From assembly GCF_023517775.1 (NCBI RefSeq), contig NZ_CP082904.1:248001-312000 (forward strand): DNA of 64,000 nt. The letters run 5' to 3'. The stretch comes from Mixta hanseatica. GTDB taxonomy: Bacteria; Pseudomonadota; Gammaproteobacteria; Enterobacterales; Enterobacteriaceae. The notes under the pieces were generated by a model, which was not told the origin of the DNA, did not search any database, and saw only the letters and a program-made list of their open reading frames with translations. Shown here piece after piece: positions 26,524 through 36,126 of this stretch (the stretch's first letter is position 1; each line of letters opens with the position of its first letter). The position numbers were made by a program, and so were the translations under genes.

Positions 26524-26565
26524 AAAAAAACTAACGCCGCCGATTGAGTGAAGCGGCGGCGTTAG
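26524..26565 (-). terminator. iolC terminator
   Basis: A perfect 12-bp stem CTAACGCCGCCG/CGGCGGCGTTAG with an 11-nt loop is followed by seven T on the minus strand, 9 bp after the iolC stop. Confidence 0.9.
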
Positions 26566-26574
26566 CAAAGGAGA

Positions 26575-28503
26575 TTAGCTTGCCTGGCGTACTGGCCTGG
26601 CTTCTCGCCAATAGCCGATGAGCGTCAGGTAGTTATTTTTTACCTGCTCAATCAACTGATTATCGTTCAGTTCGCCCTGTAGCCACTGACGCGAAGGCTG
26701 CCCGAAAATGGTACGGCCTACGGCAAAACCCTTCACCCATGGCGCTTGAGCCGCGTCGCGGAAGCCCTTTTTCAGTTTATCTTCCGGCGCATCCAGCCCC
26801 AACAGCAGAATGCCCCGGCACCAGGGATCGTGCTGTTCAATGATGGCGCCTAGCGCCTGCCAGCTTTTCAGCGATAGCGGCGGCAGCTTCCACCAATCGG
26901 GCTGCACGCCAAGACGGTAAAAATGCTGAACAATATCCAGATAATAAGACTCCTGACGATCCGGGTTCTCTTCCGGCAGGATCACTTCCAGCAGCAGTTC
27001 GTGGCCCGATTTATTACAGCCGCGCCAGACGTCGCGAATCAACGCATCCTGCTGTTCACGCAGTTCAGTCTCATCATGGGGATGATAAAAAACCAGGCAT
27101 TTCACTACATGCTCCTGCGGCCAGTCGATAAGCTGCGAGCCGATATTGCCATGTTCAAGGCGCAGCGGGCGCGAACCCGGCATTTCAATCGGCCGTCCGA
27201 TCCACCAGCCTTTACCGGTAATCGCATTCAGCGCCTGCTGGCCGTAGGTGGTGTCGGCCAGAATACCGCTGTGGTTTTCTAAGCCCGCCTCGCTGGCTGC
27301 CGCTTCCGCCGCCTGCAGCAGCAGCATTTTCAACTGCGGAATACGTGATGGATCGGCGCCAGCCTCCTGGGCCATATCAGCCAACTGTTTGCGATGGTCG
27401 AAGGCAAATACGCAGAGCTCTTGCCAGCTCTGTTTGCGGGTAGTGACGCGATGCAGATGGTTAAGCTGCACGTCACGGTCTGGACGTTTTACTTCGCTAT
27501 CGCGGCTGAGATAATCGTCCAGCTCCGCTTTGGTCGGCATCGCCGGCGCGCAGCCGTGACGCGAAACCACCAGCGCGCCGCAGGCGTTGGCATAGCGACA
27601 CGCCTGCGGCCAGCCCTCGTCATTAAGCCAGCCGCGCAGCAGGCCCGACATAAAGGCATCGCCCGCGCCCAGCACGTTTAACACCTCCACACGCACGCCG
27701 CTTTGCAGCGTCGTTTGCTCCCAGCTATCCGGAATATCGCCTTCAAAAACTACGCAGCCTAACGGACCGCGTTTGCACACCAGCGTAGCTTTGCTGGCCT
27801 GACGGACCGCCTTCAATGCCTGCAGCGTATCGGTGCTGCCACCGGCAATATGAAACTCTTCTTCCGTGCCTACGATCAGATCAAAATAGTGCAGCACTTC
27901 CTGCAGTTGCTGGGTCACGCGGCCTGATTCGATAAACCGGGTTTCGCCATCGCCCAGCGAGGTCAACCCCCATAACACCGGACGATAATCAATATCCAGC
28001 GCGGTACGTAGCCCGTGCCGCCGCGCAATCTCCAGCGCTTTTAGTACCGCCGCACGCGTATCGGGATGGGAAAGGTGGGTACCGGTAACCGCAACCGCGC
28101 GGGCGGAAGCGATATAGTCTTCATCGATATCCTGCGGCGTCAAGCCCATATCTGCGCAGTTATCGCGATAGAAAATTAACGGAAAGGTATCTTCATCTTT
28201 AATGCCTAATATCACCAGGCCGGTCAGGCGGTGTTTATCGGTTATTAAAAATTCGGTATCGACGCCTACGCGCTGCAGCTCTTCACGCAGGAAACGACCA
28301 TTGTGCTCATCGCCGACGCGCGCCAGCATCGCTGATTTCAGGCCCTGAATGGCGGTGCCATAAGCGACATTACCGGAGGAGCCGCCGAGATACTTGGCAA
28401 AGGTGCTGGTATCTTCCAGACGCGCACCGATCTGCTGACCATAAAGGTCAACGGCAATACGGCCAATACAAATCACATCAAGCCGCTTCTGTTGTGTACT
28501 CAT
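26575..28503 (-). CDS. iolC: IolC: 5-dehydro-2-deoxygluconokinase fused to DUF2090 (probable aldolase)
   Basis: 642 aa, two domains. Residues 1 to about 325 are a PfkB-type kinase that phosphorylates 2-deoxy-5-keto-D-gluconate (VICIGRIAVDLYG, YLGGSSGNVAYG, and the catalytic NVLGAGDAFMSGLL). From about 335 to the end is a DUF2090 domain (FAFDHRKQL, YGQQALNAITGKGWWIGRP, LLLGLDAP), a TIM-barrel family related to class I aldolases. B. subtilis uses a separate IolJ for the aldolase step; none is seen here, so DUF2090 probably splits the phosphorylated product into DHAP and malonate semialdehyde (inference). ATG 28503 is chosen for its conserved N terminus; the frame runs 150 bp further upstream. 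Confidence 0.93.
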   Translation of the reverse strand: MSTQQKRLDVICIGRIAVDLYGQQIGARLEDTSTFAKYLGGSSGNVAYGTAIQGLKSAMLARVGDEHNGRFLREELQRVGVDTEFLITDKHRLTGLVILGIKDEDTFPLIFYRDNCADMGLTPQDIDEDYIASARAVAVTGTHLSHPDTRAAVLKALEIARRHGLRTALDIDYRPVLWGLTSLGDGETRFIESGRVTQQLQEVLHYFDLIVGTEEEFHIAGGSTDTLQALKAVRQASKATLVCKRGPLGCVVFEGDIPDSWEQTTLQSGVRVEVLNVLGAGDAFMSGLLRGWLNDEGWPQACRYANACGALVVSRHGCAPAMPTKAELDDYLSRDSEVKRPDRDVQLNHLHRVTTRKQSWQELCVFAFDHRKQLADMAQEAGADPSRIPQLKMLLLQAAEAAASEAGLENHSGILADTTYGQQALNAITGKGWWIGRPIEMPGSRPLRLEHGNIGSQLIDWPQEHVVKCLVFYHPHDETELREQQDALIRDVWRGCNKSGHELLLEVILPEENPDRQESYYLDIVQHFYRLGVQPDWWKLPPLSLKSWQALGAIIEQHDPWCRGILLLGLDAPEDKLKKGFRDAAQAPWVKGFAVGRTIFGQPSRQWLQGELNDNQLIEQVKNNYLTLIGYWREARPVRQAS

Positions 28504-29057
28504 ACCTGTTGTTTCCTTCTGTGATAAGCCGTCACTGTCAAGCGTCTCCAGAGATCTTACGGGAAAGACCCGATAATCCGATCGCACCGGATCAACTGTG
28601 CTGGCAGTATGGGGAATAAATATTCCAAAAACAATATGAAATGAAATTATCAACCCAAAACTGTGAGGGCGGTAAAAAACTCCCTGCTTTTTTATTATGT
28701 CCAGAGCGACGGTTACTGCTTCGCGCAGCGCGGAATTTCACCGATTTAGCCTAAACATTGAAGAAGTTAGGCTTGCGCAGTAAATGGAACGGAATATTTG
28801 TTTTTTGCGCACTCTTCTACTGACGTTTCACTTTCCTCTGCTGGCAGGCCCCGTTGCAGGCTGGCTGCAGCTATTATTTGATCTCACTCGCAAAATGAAA
28901 TGTTTCTTCTGTAATCGTATTTTATGGAAAAAATATTTGTTTATAATCGCCTCACGTTTCACTAATGAGCCGTCGGCCGATCGCCGTTTTGGTCGCCGAC
29001 ATATGCGAATTACGGCGCGCCCTGTTAACGGTTCCGCCACGGGTAAAGGATAAGCAA
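28504..29057. promoter_or_regulatory. iolC-iolD divergent control region
   Basis: This 554-bp non-coding stretch carries two tandem TGAAAT boxes (28637-28647) toward iolC, and TGAAAT plus a GAAA-TG-TTTC dyad (28896-28906) toward iolD. A TATAAT -10 candidate lies at 28942-28947, with no good -35. A short plus-strand frame at 28784-29053 has Cys/Leu-rich, low-complexity character and no ribosome site, so it is not called. Confidence 0.55.
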
Positions 29058-30998
29058 ATGGGCAAGATCAGATTAACCACGGCACAGGCGCTGGTGAAAT
29101 TTCTCGATAATCAATATCTCGCCGTTGACGGGGTTGAAACGAAATTTGTTAAAGGCATTTTCGCCATTTTCGGTCACGGTAACGTACTGGGGCTGGGCCA
29201 GGCGCTGGAACAGGATAACGGCGATTTGGTGGTGCATCAGGGGCGTAACGAGCAGGGAATGGCTCATGCCGCCACCGGCTACGCCAAGCAGAAGCTGCGC
29301 CGTGAAATCATCGCCTGTACCTCCTCAGTGGGCCCCGGCGCGGCTAATATGATTACCGCCGCCGCCACCGCGACGGCGAACCGTATTCCGCTGCTGCTGC
29401 TGCCTGGCGATGTGTTCGCTACGCGCCAGCCCGATCCGGTGCTGCAGCAAATTGAACAGAGCCACGACCTGAGCCTGAGTACGAATGATGCGTTCCGCGC
29501 CGTCAGTAAATACTGGGATCGCGTCAGCCGCCCTGAGCAGCTAATGACCGCCTGCATCAACGCCATGCGTGTATTAACCGATCCGGCGGAAACCGGCGCG
29601 GTAACGCTGTCGCTGCCGCAGGATGTGCAGGGCGAAGCCTGGGATTACCCCGATTATTTCTTCCAGAAACGCGTCCACCGTTTAGAGCGCCGTCCCGCCA
29701 CCGAAGCACAGCTGCAAGATGCGCTGGCGCTGCTGGCGCGTAAGCATAAACCGCTGATCGTCTGCGGCGGCGGGGTGAAATATTCCGGTGCGGGCGAGGC
29801 GCTGCGCCAGTTTGCTGAACAGCATCAGATCCCCTTTGCGGAAACACAGGCGGGAAAAGGCACGTTAGTTTCCGATCATCCGTTGAATGTGGGCGGCGTT
29901 GGCGAAACCGGCTGTCTGGCGGCGAATTTGCTGGCAAAAGAGGCCGATCTGGTGATTGGCGTCGGCACGCGCTACACCGATTTCACCACTGCATCGAAAT
30001 GGATATTCCAGCATCCTGACGTCAGCTTCATCAACATTAACATCAGCAATTTCGACGCGTATAAACTCGATGGCGTTCAGGTGGTTGCCGATGCGCGCGA
30101 AGCGTTAACCGCGCTAAATGAGCGTCTGGCCGCGCAGGGTTTTAGCAGCGAATGGGGCGCTAAAATCGAACAAGCGCAAAGCAAGCTGCTCAGGGAGACG
30201 CAACGCGTTTATCAGGTGGCCTACAGCGAAGAGAATTTTGTGCCGGAAATAGATGACAGCATCGATCGCGACGCGCTGTTCGCCGAGTTTAATCGCCTGA
30301 CCGGCTCCTTTCTGACCCAGAGCAGCGTGCTGGGCACGCTGAATGAGCAACTGCCGGAGGATGCGGTAATCGTCGCGGCGGCAGGCAGCCTGCCGGGCGA
30401 TCTGCAACGCGTGTGGCGCACCAAAGCGCCGAACGGCTATCACGTTGAATATGGCTATTCCTGCATGGGCTATGAAATTAACGCTGCGCTTGGCGTCAAG
30501 CTGGCTGAGCCGCAGCGCGAAGTTTACGCGCTGGTTGGCGATGGCTCTTTTATGATGCTGCATTCCGAACTGGTGACCTCCATTCAGGAGAGAGCCAAAA
30601 TCAACGTAGTGCTGTTCGACAATATGACCAACGGCTGCATCAACAACCTGCAGCTGGAACACGGCATGGACAGTTTTACCACCGAGTTTCGCTTTCGCGA
30701 TAACGAAAGCGGCAAGCTTGACGGCGGCTTTATCCCGGTTGATTTCGCCGCCATCGCCGCCGGCTACGGCTGCAAAACCTGGCGCGTTACCACGCTGGAA
30801 GAGCTGAGCCACGCGCTGGAAGCGGCACGCAAGGAAACCGTATCCACCCTGATTGACGTAAAAGTTCTGCCCAAAACCATGGTGCATAAGTATTTCAGCT
30901 GGTGGCATGTCGGCGGCGCGCAGGTTTCGACCTCGGAGCGTATTGATGCCGTGGCTAAAATGCTGAACGAGCATGTCGAGCAGGCGCGTAAATACTAA
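29058..30998 (+). CDS. iolD: 3D-(3,5/4)-trihydroxycyclohexane-1,2-dione hydrolase
   Basis: 646-aa thiamine-diphosphate enzyme that opens the inositol ring, giving 5-deoxy-glucuronate. The layout is N-terminal PYR domain ([36 protein letters not shown] with the TPP-activating Glu), central domain ([13 protein letters not shown]) and C-terminal PP domain with the [12 protein letters not shown] thiamine/Mg site. AAAGGA precedes ATG 29058, and the frame extends 93 bp upstream without a better start. First gene of the iolD-G-H-E unit. Confidence 0.95.
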   Translation: MGKIRLTTAQALVKFLDNQYLAVDGVETKFVKGIFAIFGHGNVLGLGQALEQDNGDLVVHQGRNEQGMAHAATGYAKQKLRREIIACTSSVGPGAANMITAAATATANRIPLLLLPGDVFATRQPDPVLQQIEQSHDLSLSTNDAFRAVSKYWDRVSRPEQLMTACINAMRVLTDPAETGAVTLSLPQDVQGEAWDYPDYFFQKRVHRLERRPATEAQLQDALALLARKHKPLIVCGGGVKYSGAGEALRQFAEQHQIPFAETQAGKGTLVSDHPLNVGGVGETGCLAANLLAKEADLVIGVGTRYTDFTTASKWIFQHPDVSFININISNFDAYKLDGVQVVADAREALTALNERLAAQGFSSEWGAKIEQAQSKLLRETQRVYQVAYSEENFVPEIDDSIDRDALFAEFNRLTGSFLTQSSVLGTLNEQLPEDAVIVAAAGSLPGDLQRVWRTKAPNGYHVEYGYSCMGYEINAALGVKLAEPQREVYALVGDGSFMMLHSELVTSIQERAKINVVLFDNMTNGCINNLQLEHGMDSFTTEFRFRDNESGKLDGGFIPVDFAAIAAGYGCKTWRVTTLEELSHALEAARKETVSTLIDVKVLPKTMVHKYFSWWHVGGAQVSTSERIDAVAKMLNEHVEQARKY

Positions 30999-31092
30999 CT
31001 AAAAATTTAGTCCCTAACTTTCTGACATCTACCCTGACAGCGAATCTGGCCTGGCTGGAAGGTTCGCGCTTACCCTAAATTCTGGAGACATC

Positions 31093-32109
31093 ATGACTCT
31101 GAAACTTGGCGTTATCGGCACCGGCGCAATCGGCCAGGAACATATTCGTCGCTGCAGTAAAGTGCTGCAGGGCGCCACGGTAGTGGCGGTCTCTGATATT
31201 AATCTTGAAGGCGCCAGGGCGGCGCTAACGCGTCTTGGCCTGCAGGCGGAAGTGTATGCCAATGGCCACGATGTAGTGAATTCTCCCGACGTAGATGCGC
31301 TGCTGGTGACCTCATGGGATCCCACCCATGAAGAGTACACGCTGGCCGCCATTGCCGCTGGCAAGCCGGTTTTTTGCGAAAAGCCGCTGGCAATGACCGC
31401 AGAAGGCTGCCGTCGCGTAGTGGATGCCGAAATGAAATTCGGCAAGCGTTTGGTGCAGGTGGGATTTATGCGCCCTTACGACGTAGGCTACCGCGCGCTG
31501 AAAAAAGTGATTACCGACGGCGAAATTGGCGAGCCGCTGATGTTGCACTGCGCGCACCGCAACCCGACGGTGCCAGAAAGCTATACCACCGACATGGCGA
31601 TCACCAGCACCCTAATCCACGAGTTGGATGTGCTGCGCTGGCTGACCAATGACGACTATAAAACCGTGCAGGTGGTTTTCCCGCGTGTGACGTCAAAAAG
31701 CCATGCCCGTTTGAAAGATCCGCAAATTGTCCTGTTTGAAACCCAGAAGGGCATCCGCATTGACGTCGAAATCTTTGTGAATTGCGCCTACGGCTACGAC
31801 ATTCAGTGCGAAGTGGTCGGTGAAGAAGGTATCGCCAGGCTGCCGGAGCCTTCAGCGGTGCAGATGCGTAAAAGCGCCCAGCTTTCCACCTCGATTCTTA
31901 CCGACTGGAAAGATCGCTTTATTGATGCCTATGACGTCGAACTGCAGGCCTTTATTAATGATATCAGCAACGGCACGCTGACCGGTCCGTCCGCCTGGGA
32001 CGGCTATGCCGCCTCGGTAGCCGCCGATGCTTGTCTGAAGGCGCAGGAGAGCGGTGCGATCGAGCCTGTTACGCTGCCGCCGCGCCCGGCTTTCTACGAT
32101 AAGGCTTAA
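31093..32109 (+). CDS. iolG: Inositol 2-dehydrogenase
   Basis: 338-aa Gfo/Idh/MocA oxidoreductase that oxidises myo-inositol to 2-keto-myo-inositol (scyllo-inosose) with NAD, the first pathway step. Present are the Rossmann motif [12 protein letters not shown], the catalytic-Lys EKPLA and the substrate-site [12 protein letters not shown] with Asp and His. 94 bp after iolD; a CTGGAGA-like ribosome site lies before the ATG. Only one dehydrogenase copy is in the cluster, whereas some enterobacteria carry several. Specificity for the scyllo isomer cannot be excluded. Confidence 0.93.
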   Translation: MTLKLGVIGTGAIGQEHIRRCSKVLQGATVVAVSDINLEGARAALTRLGLQAEVYANGHDVVNSPDVDALLVTSWDPTHEEYTLAAIAAGKPVFCEKPLAMTAEGCRRVVDAEMKFGKRLVQVGFMRPYDVGYRALKKVITDGEIGEPLMLHCAHRNPTVPESYTTDMAITSTLIHELDVLRWLTNDDYKTVQVVFPRVTSKSHARLKDPQIVLFETQKGIRIDVEIFVNCAYGYDIQCEVVGEEGIARLPEPSAVQMRKSAQLSTSILTDWKDRFIDAYDVELQAFINDISNGTLTGPSAWDGYAASVAADACLKAQESGAIEPVTLPPRPAFYDKA

Positions 32110-32177
32110 TTTTCCGCGTTTCTCCCACTACGGCGGGAGGCGTGTGCAACATGCACTGAGCAATCAGGGAGAAGGTT

Positions 32178-33062
32178 ATGAAAATCGCTTTCGATGTGGA
32201 TGTCATTAGAGATTTAGGCATCACAAAGATGGTTCATCAGGTGGCTGACTGGGGCTACAAATATATTGAGCAGTCGCCGCACCCGCAGATTAACCCTTTT
32301 TATAAGCACCCAAAGGCCAGCCGGGAAATCATGACGGAGTACAAAAACGCGCTGAAGGCCACCGGCGTGGAGATCTCCTCGTTTATTGTAGTTTATCGCT
32401 GGTCAGGCCCGGATGAGTTACGTCGCCAGGCGGCGGTCAAAAACTGGAAGCGCATGATTGAAATTGCGGTTGAGATGGGTGTGCAGGTCATTAACACCGA
32501 ATTATCCGGCAACCCGAACGAACCGGAGATCTGCGAAGAGATGTTCTATCGCTCTATGGAAGAGTTGCTGCCGATTGTAGAACGCGAAGGCATTCGCCTT
32601 GAGATCCAGTCGCACCCGTGGGACTTCTGCGAGCGCAACAATGAAACCGCCGATATTGTAAAATCGTTCCGCAGCGATAACGTGAAGTATGTCTATAGCG
32701 TGCCGCATACCTTCTTCTATGACAACGGCAAAGGCGATGTAAAAAACATGCTGGAGTACGTGGGCGATGACCTTTCGCATGTGCTGATTGCCGATACCAT
32801 GAACCACACCAAACACTGTCGCTATATCGTTAATCCGCCGGGCGTTGATGCTGCGGTGCATCAGCATGTCGGCGTAGGGGAAGGCGAGGTGGATTTCACC
32901 ACGCTATTTAAAACTTTGCGTGAAATGGATTTTGCCAACCGCAGCTGGAAAGTCGGCGGCGAGTCGATTATTACCTCCGCACTGTTTGGCTACCCGGAAA
33001 AGATGAAATACCAGGCAGTTGAAACGCGTGAGCTGATGGAACGCGAGCTGCTGGGCAAATAA
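32178..33062 (+). CDS. iolH: IolH-like TIM-barrel isomerase/epimerase
   Basis: 294-aa xylose-isomerase-like TIM-barrel protein matching IolH (about 289 aa in Bacillus). Conserved segments are MKIAFDVDVIRDLGI, RLEIQSHPWDFCE, HVLIADTMNHTKHCRY and HQHVGVGEGEVDF, the latter two with likely metal ligands. Its exact step in inositol breakdown is unresolved in the literature I know. It lies between iolG and iolE with gaps of about 70 bp; small hairpins sit in both gaps (32122-32139, 33071-33083). Confidence 0.87.
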   Translation: MKIAFDVDVIRDLGITKMVHQVADWGYKYIEQSPHPQINPFYKHPKASREIMTEYKNALKATGVEISSFIVVYRWSGPDELRRQAAVKNWKRMIEIAVEMGVQVINTELSGNPNEPEICEEMFYRSMEELLPIVEREGIRLEIQSHPWDFCERNNETADIVKSFRSDNVKYVYSVPHTFFYDNGKGDVKNMLEYVGDDLSHVLIADTMNHTKHCRYIVNPPGVDAAVHQHVGVGEGEVDFTTLFKTLREMDFANRSWKVGGESIITSALFGYPEKMKYQAVETRELMERELLGK

Positions 33063-33131
33063 GGTGGTTAGCTCCGCCGGAGCCTGACCGCGTGACGGCT
33101 AAAAGCCGCCGTACCGAACAGAGAATGCATC

Positions 33132-34028
33132 ATGAACAAAGATAACGTGAAGCTGGCGATTGCGCCGATTGGCTGGACCAACGACGATATGCCAGAGCTG
33201 GGAAAAGAGAACACTTTTCAGCAGACCGTCAGTGAAATGGCGCTGGCAGGCTTCTGCGGTAGCGAAGTCGGTAGCAAATATCCGCGCGATCCGGCGGTGC
33301 TGAAGCCCATGCTGGAGATCCGCGGCATACAGATCTGCAACGCCTGGTTCAGCACCTTTTTCGCCAACGGCGAAAGGGCGAAAACCATTGATGAGTTCAT
33401 TAATCATATGAACTTCCTGCACGCCATGGGAGCGAAAGTGATTGGTTGCTCTGAGCAGAGCAAAAGTATCCAGGGCACCTCGCTGGCGGTCTTTGAACAG
33501 AAGCCGGTGTTTACTGAAGAAGAGTGGCGCTTAACCGCAGAAGGCTATAACGAGCTGGCACAGATTGCCGCTGAAAAGGGGATGCAGGTTTGTCTGCACC
33601 ATCATATGGGCACCGGCATTCAAACGCCGGATGAAATCGACCGCTTCCTGGCGTTGACTAACGATGACGTTTATCTCCTGTACGATACCGGCCATCTTTA
33701 CTACTCAGAAAACAGCGAGCAGGCGATGCTGGCGGTGCTGGAGAAGCATCTGCCGCGCATTAATCATGTTCACCTGAAGGATGTACGTGATGAGGTGGTG
33801 GCAGAAGTACGTGAGCAGCGTCTCTCTTTTCTTGATGGCGTTAAGCGCGGCACCTTTACCGTACCCGGCGACGGCGTGATTGATTTTAAACCGGTGTTTA
33901 AATTGTTGGACGAAGCAGGTTATCACGGCTGGATGGTGGTGGAGGCGGAGCAGGATCCGGCGTTAGCGAACCCGTTTGAATATGCGGTAAAAGCCCGCAA
34001 ATATATTCGCGAGACTGCCGGGATTTAA
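33132..34028 (+). CDS. iolE: Inosose dehydratase
   Basis: 298-aa TIM-barrel dehydratase (Mn/Co-dependent) that turns 2-keto-myo-inositol into 3D-trihydroxycyclohexane-dione, the IolD substrate. Key motifs are [14 protein letters not shown] at the N terminus, [41 protein letters not shown] and the C-terminal MVVEAEQDP. Last gene of iolD-G-H-E; transcription probably continues to the terminator at 34227-34258 across a small gene remnant. Confidence 0.95.
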   Translation: MNKDNVKLAIAPIGWTNDDMPELGKENTFQQTVSEMALAGFCGSEVGSKYPRDPAVLKPMLEIRGIQICNAWFSTFFANGERAKTIDEFINHMNFLHAMGAKVIGCSEQSKSIQGTSLAVFEQKPVFTEEEWRLTAEGYNELAQIAAEKGMQVCLHHHMGTGIQTPDEIDRFLALTNDDVYLLYDTGHLYYSENSEQAMLAVLEKHLPRINHVHLKDVRDEVVAEVREQRLSFLDGVKRGTFTVPGDGVIDFKPVFKLLDEAGYHGWMVVEAEQDPALANPFEYAVKARKYIRETAGI

Positions 34029-34043
34029 TCCCAGCCCTAAACT

Positions 34044-34214
34044 TCAGATGCAGAGACCTTGGTACGCGAACTGGCACAGTGGGTGCCGCAACATAAGGAT
34101 AAACTGATGGCCATCGCGCAGCAGCTTGAACAGAAGGGCATCGAGAAGGGTATCGCTTCGCGCCATTTGCCACATCGTCGGTCAGCTGGACCGTCAGCGT
34201 GCTGGCCTACCTGA
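34044..34214 (+). pseudogene. Remnant of an Rpn-family (YhgA-like) recombination-promoting nuclease
   Basis: A 56-codon open stretch without start has an ETLVRELAQWVPQHKDKL-like segment followed by LEQKGIEKGI, the C-terminal signature I recall for Rpn/YhgA putative transposase-nucleases. After about 35 codons the similarity ends in unrelated sequence and a TGA at 34212-34214. Catalytic domain and start are absent. It sits exactly at the right edge of the iol cluster, before dcrB, suggesting an old rearrangement. The family call rests on memory of the motif. Confidence 0.65.
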
Positions 34215-34226
34215 GGCGCGCAAATA

Positions 34227-34258
34227 AAAACGCCGTCAGAGAGTGACGGCGTTTTTTT
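34227..34258. terminator. Terminator between the iol cluster and dcrB
   Basis: AAACGCCGTCA/TGACGGCGTTT around a 5-nt loop, with a T-run on the plus strand and A-run/T-run symmetry on the minus strand, so it can end both iolE and dcrB transcripts. Confidence 0.88.
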
Positions 34259-34277
34259 ATCGCAGGTTTGCTACGGC

Positions 34278-34832
34278 TTATTTGAGCGTAATGGTGTTAA
34301 TGATGTTTTCAGCCTGCGTCTGCGCCTGCTGTTGATTATCAGCCGGTAGGGTAATCTGCAGCGTCAGCAGTTTGCCTTCAGTCTTCGCTAACACCACGGA
34401 AGACCAGGCGGTTTGGTTATTGGCGGAAATCACCGTATCCAGCTGCTGAGCCGCTTCGCCTTTCAGGCTGATCGCCTTATTGGTAACCACCTGAAGCTGC
34501 GGATCGCGGTTGCGCTGCTGTTGTTCCAGACGCTGACTCAGCACGTCCAGCCCTTCATTAGTCGCATCGCCTTCAATCACGATAATGGCGCGCTGGCCGC
34601 TTTCATCGGCGTAAACGTGCATGTTGTTGGACTGGGTGCCCAGCTTGCCGCTTTTATCCGACATGCCGGCAGGCAAATTAAAGCTCAGCTTGCCATCCAT
34701 TAATGACACGGTCTGCACTGAAGTGCTGGCGCTGGCGCCGTTATCGTCCGCCGTGGCTTTATCCTGCTGATCGCAAGCGGCCAGACCCACCACCAGTAAA
34801 CCTATTCCAAGATATTTCGTAAGTTGACGCAT
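34278..34832 (-). CDS. dcrB: DcrB lipoprotein
   Basis: 184-aa lipoprotein with signal peptide and lipobox GLAAC (Cys20). The mature part includes [22 protein letters not shown], matching E. coli DcrB, an envelope protein needed for phage C1/C6 infection and linked to lipoprotein maturation. Single gene on the minus strand, convergent with the iol operon. In E. coli dcrB is followed by yhhS (recollection); here the iol cluster separates them. Confidence 0.93.
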   Translation of the reverse strand: MRQLTKYLGIGLLVVGLAACDQQDKATADDNGASASTSVQTVSLMDGKLSFNLPAGMSDKSGKLGTQSNNMHVYADESGQRAIIVIEGDATNEGLDVLSQRLEQQQRNRDPQLQVVTNKAISLKGEAAQQLDTVISANNQTAWSSVVLAKTEGKLLTLQITLPADNQQQAQTQAENIINTITLK

Positions 34833-34953
34833 CAGGTTCCCTTTTATTTATTTGCCTGGCATACAAAGCTTAATACAAACTGAATCAGCGCTTAAAAGCA
34901 ACCAATCGTAAGTCACGATCTTAGACGCGCTGACGCCAGCTGGCTATTGCCGC

Positions 34954-35619
34954 TTAGCCGAAATTGTATTGCGCACGCTGCGAGCGTTCCGCCAGACGCT
35001 TAAGCGCCGCGTTAAGCAGTACGCCGTAGGCTGGCAAAAAGAAAACCATGCAGATTAAGACTTTAAAGCTGTAATCCACCAGCGCGATTTCTACCCAGTG
35101 CTGCGCCATAAAGGCATCAGTGCTCTTGTAAAAGGCGATAAAGAAAAAAGCGATGGTATCGCTGATATTGCCTAAAAACATGGCGCAGGCGGGAGCAGGC
35201 CACCATTGCGGCAGCTGACGCAGGCGGTTGAAAACCTGAACGTCCAGCACCTGACCCAGCGCATAAGCCATAAAGCTGGCGCAGGCGATACGGGCCACAA
35301 ACAGGTTTACCTCGCTCAGCGCGCCCAGCCCCTGCCAGCTGCCGTTATAAAACAGCGACGAGATGACGTAGGAAATAAACAGTGCCGGGATCATCACCGA
35401 TAAAATAATACGACGGGCCAGTGGCGCGCCAAAAATCCGCACGGTCAGATCGGTTGCCAGAAAGATAAAGGGAAAGCTGAAGGCACCCCAGGTGGTATGG
35501 AAGCCAAAAATGGAAATAGGCAGCTGTACCAGATAGTTACTGGAGGTGATAACCAGAATATGGAACAGAGAAAGCCAGACAAGCGCATGCTTCCGCTGGC
35601 GCGGTGTAAAGGAGATCAT
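34954..35619 (-). CDS. yhhQ: YhhQ, queuosine-precursor (preQ0/preQ1) transporter
   Basis: 221-aa inner-membrane protein with about six membrane helices. Motifs include NYLVQLPISIFGFHTTWGAF, FLATDLTVRIFGAPLAR and FLGNISDTIAFFFIAFY, typical of the QPTR/YhhQ family that takes up 7-cyano- and 7-aminomethyl-7-deazaguanine for tRNA queuosine. Single gene, divergent from tusA across about 255 bp. Confidence 0.93.
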   Translation of the reverse strand: MISFTPRQRKHALVWLSLFHILVITSSNYLVQLPISIFGFHTTWGAFSFPFIFLATDLTVRIFGAPLARRIILSVMIPALFISYVISSLFYNGSWQGLGALSEVNLFVARIACASFMAYALGQVLDVQVFNRLRQLPQWWPAPACAMFLGNISDTIAFFFIAFYKSTDAFMAQHWVEIALVDYSFKVLICMVFFLPAYGVLLNAALKRLAERSQRAQYNFG

Positions 35620-35874
35620 AATTTACCTTTTTACGTTGGGGTGAGGGAACCCAGTCTTCATTCAGTTTCTTGCCGCGGCCGGTTAACAGCGGCGAAGAGC
35701 AAATCTTACAGCGCGATAACCGGCGTGAAGCGGTATCGCGGGCGCATCTTACCGCGTTGTTTTCGCATTGCAATGGTTAATTTTAACGCAAACGTTCACC
35801 TTTAGCCGACCGCTTGCGCAACAGGACGCCGGGGGTAGAATAGGGTGCAACAGAATTCAGCTACTGAGAAAATT

Positions 35875-36123
35875 ATGAACGATCGCTTCGACAATCCCGA
35901 TCACACCCTGGACGCGCTTGGTTTACGCTGCCCGGAACCGGTGATGATGGTGCGTAAAACCGTACGCCATATGCAGGATGGGGAAACGCTATTAATTATT
36001 GCTGACGATCCGGCGACCACCCGCGATATTCCGGGCTTCTGCCGCTTTATGGAGCATACGCTGGTGGCGCAGGAGACGGATGAAAAGCCCTACCGCTATC
36101 TGCTGCGTAAGGGCCTTTCCTGA
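35875..36123 (+). CDS. tusA: TusA sulfur-carrier protein
   Basis: 82-aa sulfurtransferase that accepts persulfide sulfur from IscS and passes it to TusBCD/E for 2-thiouridine in tRNA. The active Cys19 lies in [18 protein letters not shown], and [18 protein letters not shown] follows. ATG 35875 gives the E. coli-like N terminus; the frame extends 30 bp upstream without support. Its stop lies 3 bp from the convergent trpC stop. Confidence 0.96.
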   Translation: MNDRFDNPDHTLDALGLRCPEPVMMVRKTVRHMQDGETLLIIADDPATTRDIPGFCRFMEHTLVAQETDEKPYRYLLRKGLS

Positions 36124-36126
36124 CGG

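Noticed and set aside
28784..29053. 89-aa frame in the iolC-iolD control region
   Set aside because: No ribosome site or family resemblance, and it overlaps the candidate iolD promoter and operator boxes.
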